A stretch of 64,000 bases of DNA from Nocardia amamiensis NBRC 102102 (GTDB lineage: Bacteria; Actinomycetota; Actinomycetes; Mycobacteriales; Mycobacteriaceae): NCBI RefSeq assembly GCF_001612745.1, contig NZ_BDBA01000004.1, positions 62,001 to 126,000 of the forward strand. Direction: 5' to 3'. Below are positions 60,820 through 64,000 of this stretch, one piece after another; position 1 is the stretch's first letter, and every line of letters starts with the position of its first letter. The notes under the pieces were generated by a model. That model had not been told where the DNA came from. It did not search any database and saw only the letters and a program-made list of their open reading frames with translations. A program made the translations under genes and the position numbers.

Positions 60820-63800
60820 ATGGTCGACGATGATTCACTGCGGACCCAACGTGACGTGAATATGCCCGTCTCAGTGGAGTTGAGCGCGTCCGGATTCGAG
60901 GACGCCGAAGAGATCGGCCGCGGTGGTTTCGGTGTGGTCTATCGGTGCACGCAGGTGGCCTTGGACCGCACGGTTGCGGTGAAGGTGCTGGCCGCCGAGC
61001 TGGAGGAAGACAACCAGACGCGGTTTTTACGCGAGCAGAAGGCGATGGGTCGGTTGACCGGGCATCCGAACATCGTCACGGTGCTCCAAGTGGGTGTCAC
61101 CGCGAGCGGGCGGCCTTATCTGGTGATGCCGTATCACCCGTTGGATTCGATGGATGCGTGGGTTCGTCGGCAGGGTCCGATGCCGGTGCAGACCGTGTTG
61201 TGGATCGGGGTGAAGATGGCGGGTGCGCTCGAGAGCGCTCATCGGCTCGGGATCGTGCATCGGGATGTGAAGCCGGGCAATATTCTGCTGACCGATTACG
61301 GGGAGCCGGCGTTGACCGATTTCGGTATCGCCCGCATTGTCGGCGGGTTCGAGACGGCCACGGGTATCTTGACCGCTTCTCCGGCGTTCACCGCACCGGA
61401 GGTGCTCGGCGGCGAGACGCCGACTGCGGCGGCGGATGTCTACGGTCTGGGTGCGACCTTGTTCTGCGCGCTGACCGGGCATGCCGCGTATGAACGGCGT
61501 AGTGGTGAGCAGGTGGTGGCGCAGTTCTTGCGGATCACCAGCCAGCCGGTGCCAGACCTGCGCGAGGGTGGTATTCCCGATGATGTGGCGGCGGTGGTGG
61601 AATCGGCGATGAACCGGGATTCGCAGCAGCGGCCGTCGGCGGCGGAGATCGGCGAGGCGATCCGGCAGGTACAGCGCCACCACGGATATCCGGTGGGCGA
61701 GATGGCTCTGCACGGAAAACGGGTTGCAGCCCAAGGGATGTGGGACCATACGCCGTCGATGCCGGAATCGGCCCCGTGGCAGATCGGAGAGGGTCGCAGC
61801 AGCACTGGTGAGCTGCCGCTCGAGTTGACCAGCTTCATCGACCGTCGCACTGAGACGGCGGAGATCAAGAACCTGCTGTCGGTGTCGCGGTTGGTGACGT
61901 TGGCGGGGATCGGTGGGGTCGGCAAGACCCGGCTGGCGCTGCGGGCGGCGTCGAATGCCCGACGCGATGTCGCCGACGGAGTGTGGATGATCGATCTCGC
62001 CGACGTGCGGGACCAGGTGTCGCTGGTCGATGTCGTGGCGGCCGGTATGGGGATGAGAGACGATTCGGCTCAGCCGATGCGGCAGGTGCTGGTCGAGTTC
62101 CTGCGTTCCCGGGAGACGCTCCTTGTTCTGGACAATGGCGAGCAGGTTGTCCAAGCGTTGGCGGAGCTCGCCGCGGAATTGTTGCTAGCGTGTCCGAGCG
62201 TGCGGATTCTGGTCACCAGCCGCGAGCCGTTGGACGTTGCCGGCGAATCGGTGCTGCGGGTGCGGCCGCTGACCGTTCCTAGCCCCGATGTCGAGCCGAC
62301 GTTGCGCGGACTGCCCAAATACGATGCGGTGAATTTGTTCGCCGATCGCGCTGCGGCGGTGGTGCCCGGTTTCGCGGTTACCGACGCCAACAAGGCCGCG
62401 GTGGTCGGGATCTGTTCGCGGTTGGACGGGTTGCCGCTGGCGATCGAACTCGCCGCGGCTCGGATGCGCGCGATGTCGCCCGAGCAGATCCTGCAGCGGC
62501 TGACCGACCGGTACGCGCTGCTGACCCGCGGTAGCCGCACCGCGCCGAGGCGGCAACAGACGCTGCGGTGGTGCATCGACTGGAGCTACCAGTTGTGCAC
62601 GCCGGTCGAGCAGCGGTTGTGGGCCCGGTCGTCGGCGTTCGCCGGCGGTTTCGAACTCGATGCCGCCGAACAGGTGTGCGGTGCCGACCTCGCGCCGGAG
62701 AATCTGCTGGATGCCTTGTCCTCCCTGGTCGACAAATCGATTGTGAACCGCAACGAAGTGGATGGCGTCGTGCGTTTCCGGATGCTCGAGACCATTCGCG
62801 ACTACGGGCGCGAGCAGTTGCAAGAGTCCGGCGAAGACCGGGAGCTGCGTCGACGACACCGCGACTGGTGCCAGCGGTTGGTGCTGGATTCGGTGGCGGA
62901 CTGGTTCAGTGTCCGCCAGCCCGACTGGCTGGCTCGCCTTGATCGCGAGCAGCCGAATCTGCGGGTTGCCCTCGAGTTCTCCCTCTCCGAGGACAGTGCG
63001 GACTCGGCCGATGCCGGGCTGCGCACCGCCAATGCGCTATTCGGGTTCTGGAGCTTTCGGGGTCGGTACGGTGAAGGTCGACGGTGGCTCGACCGCGCCC
63101 TGGCCAACCCGGACGCGGGCTCGATATCCGACCGTGTCAAGGCGCTCGAGGCCGGCATTATCATGGCCACGGCGCAGCGGGACCTTCGATCGGCAGCGTC
63201 ACTACTGGAGCAGGCGCGCGCCCTCGCCGAACAGGATCCCACTCCCATGAACCAGGCGCTGATCGCCTACGCCGACGGCATGCTGGCGCTTTATCGAGAC
63301 GACCCCGCTCGCGCAGTCTCCTTCTTCGAGCGTGCCGTGGAGGCATTCAGCTCGAATAGGCGAGGGTACCTATACATTTCCGCGTTGATGCTGCTCGGTT
63401 GGGCCTACACAGCGCAGGGCGATATACCGCGGGCAATCGAATGTCACGAGCAAATGCTGTCTATTACCGAAGAATGCGGTGAATCACTTTATCGGTCGAG
63501 TGCGCTGTGGGGGTTGGGCCTTGCAACATGGCTGCAAGGCGAGGGGTCTCATGCACAGCAGTTGCTGCAGGAATCGCTGCGAGTCAACCAGCGCATGCGC
63601 AGCCCCGTCGTAGCGGCGCTCGATCTCGAGGGGCTGGCCTGGACCGTCGCCGATGAGGACGGTGAGCGCGCGGCCGTGCTGATGGGTGCCGCGGAGAATC
63701 TTCTGCGGTCCTCCGCGTCTGGATTTGCTGTCTTCCCGGCGGCGACCCAAGTTCACGACGAATGCGAGCGCACGGTGCGTCGCACGCTCGGCGGACGACG

Positions 63801-64000
63801 ATTCGATACCGCCTTCCGGCGCGGCCAGGCCATGGAACACAACGCCGCAGTGACCTACGCACTGGGTGAGGCGCCGCCCGCCACCGCGCTCGCTTCGCAG
63901 CTGACATTGACCAAGCGCGAACGGCAGGTCGCAGAGCTTATTGCCCAGGGACTCACCAACAAGCAGATTGCCGCGAAATTGGTGATCTCGCAGCGCACCG
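60820..64000 (+). CDS. Ser/Thr protein kinase fused to STAND ATPase, TPR and LuxR HTH (3' end outside window)
   Basis: The frame is open to the window end (at least 1060 residues). The kinase domain (about 25-280) has GRGGFGVVYR, VAVKVLA, IVHRDVKPGNILL, LTDFGIAR and TAPEVLGG, so it looks active. A linker leads to a P-loop ATPase (LAGIGGVGKTRLAL near 370; LLVLDNGEQ; ILVTSREPLDVAGE; GLPLAIELAAARM), TPR-like repeats, and LTKRERQVAELIAQGLTNKQ, the start of a LuxR HTH, at the end. ATG 60820 is the furthest sensible start; ATG 60862 and GTG 60802 are possible; no clear ribosome site. It combines signal sensing by phosphorylation with DNA binding. Confidence 0.85.
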   Translation, partial: MVDDDSLRTQRDVNMPVSVELSASGFEDAEEIGRGGFGVVYRCTQVALDRTVAVKVLAAELEEDNQTRFLREQKAMGRLTGHPNIVTVLQVGVTASGRPYLVMPYHPLDSMDAWVRRQGPMPVQTVLWIGVKMAGALESAHRLGIVHRDVKPGNILLTDYGEPALTDFGIARIVGGFETATGILTASPAFTAPEVLGGETPTAAADVYGLGATLFCALTGHAAYERRSGEQVVAQFLRITSQPVPDLREGGIPDDVAAVVESAMNRDSQQRPSAAEIGEAIRQVQRHHGYPVGEMALHGKRVAAQGMWDHTPSMPESAPWQIGEGRSSTGELPLELTSFIDRRTETAEIKNLLSVSRLVTLAGIGGVGKTRLALRAASNARRDVADGVWMIDLADVRDQVSLVDVVAAGMGMRDDSAQPMRQVLVEFLRSRETLLVLDNGEQVVQALAELAAELLLACPSVRILVTSREPLDVAGESVLRVRPLTVPSPDVEPTLRGLPKYDAVNLFADRAAAVVPGFAVTDANKAAVVGICSRLDGLPLAIELAAARMRAMSPEQILQRLTDRYALLTRGSRTAPRRQQTLRWCIDWSYQLCTPVEQRLWARSSAFAGGFELDAAEQVCGADLAPENLLDALSSLVDKSIVNRNEVDGVVRFRMLETIRDYGREQLQESGEDRELRRRHRDWCQRLVLDSVADWFSVRQPDWLARLDREQPNLRVALEFSLSEDSADSADAGLRTANALFGFWSFRGRYGEGRRWLDRALANPDAGSISDRVKALEAGIIMATAQRDLRSAASLLEQARALAEQDPTPMNQALIAYADGMLALYRDDPARAVSFFERAVEAFSSNRRGYLYISALMLLGWAYTAQGDIPRAIECHEQMLSITEECGESLYRSSALWGLGLATWLQGEGSHAQQLLQESLRVNQRMRSPVVAALDLEGLAWTVADEDGERAAVLMGAAENLLRSSASGFAVFPAATQVHDECERTVRRTLGGRRFDTAFRRGQAMEHNAAVTYALGEAPPATALASQLTLTKRERQVAELIAQGLTNKQIAAKLVISQRT

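Overview
The DNA is high-GC with actinobacterial gene styles: an mce operon with paired yrbE genes, many TetR regulators, a SARP/AfsR-type activator, an MMPL transporter, PucR and NarL regulators, a Ser/Thr kinase fused to an AAA/LuxR regulator, and a type I-E CRISPR repeat. A mycolic-acid actinomycete such as Nocardia (or Rhodococcus/Mycobacterium) fits best. This is inferred from gene content, not from a database match.

Layout. 1-4.7 kb: the start of a P450, its ferredoxin, a possible ABC-ATPase remnant, a DUF4097 protein and a large SARP regulator. 4.7-8.2 kb: a GGDEF/EAL protein overlapping a sigma-like protein, then a small membrane protein. 8.1-11.6 kb: a decayed region with gene fragments, a five-repeat orphan CRISPR array ending in a cut AbrB-like gene, an intact IS630-type element and the 5' end of a Tat-exported protein. 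11.7-19.5 kb: acyltransferase, TetR/MMPL pair, two-component system, PucR. 19.8-31.3 kb: a frameshifted FAD monooxygenase with a FAH enzyme, a secreted GH27 alpha-galactosidase, an MFS/TetR pair, and a two-component flavin monooxygenase operon (reductase, FAH, oxygenase) with TetR regulators. 31.3-41.8 kb: a methyltransferase and a complete mce operon led by a TetR gene. 41.8-53 kb: catabolic operons (NmrA, SRPBCC, TetR, two alpha/beta hydrolases, two FAD monooxygenases, YceI, amidohydrolase, MFS). 53.4-57.4 kb: dehydrogenase, DUF3500, HpcH/HpaI aldolase and LysR. 57.5-60.6 kb: Lrp and a homodimeric-type 2-oxoacid dehydrogenase E1. 60.8-64 kb: the kinase-AAA-LuxR regulator, running off the window.

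Main result. I find a repeated promoter/operator in front of several separate operons. It is a 29-bp palindrome with core GGNNACANTGTNNCC and outer arms TGATAACGG / CCATTATGA. In five copies it is preceded at a fixed 13 bp by TTGAC (TGGAC in the degenerate fifth), and the right arm contains or abuts an ATG. The TetR-mce operon, the hydrolase-hydrolase-monooxygenase operon and the MFS gene each carry a second copy exactly 43 bp upstream, centre to centre. Single copies precede the amidohydrolase-monooxygenase-YceI operon, the SRPBCC gene and the Tat-protein remnant. This suggests one TetR-type regulator controls both an Mce importer and a set of ring-hydroxylating and hydrolytic enzymes: an uptake-and-breakdown regulon for a hydrophobic, probably aromatic or polycyclic, compound. 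The sites and spacing are seen in the sequence; the regulator and substrate are inferred.
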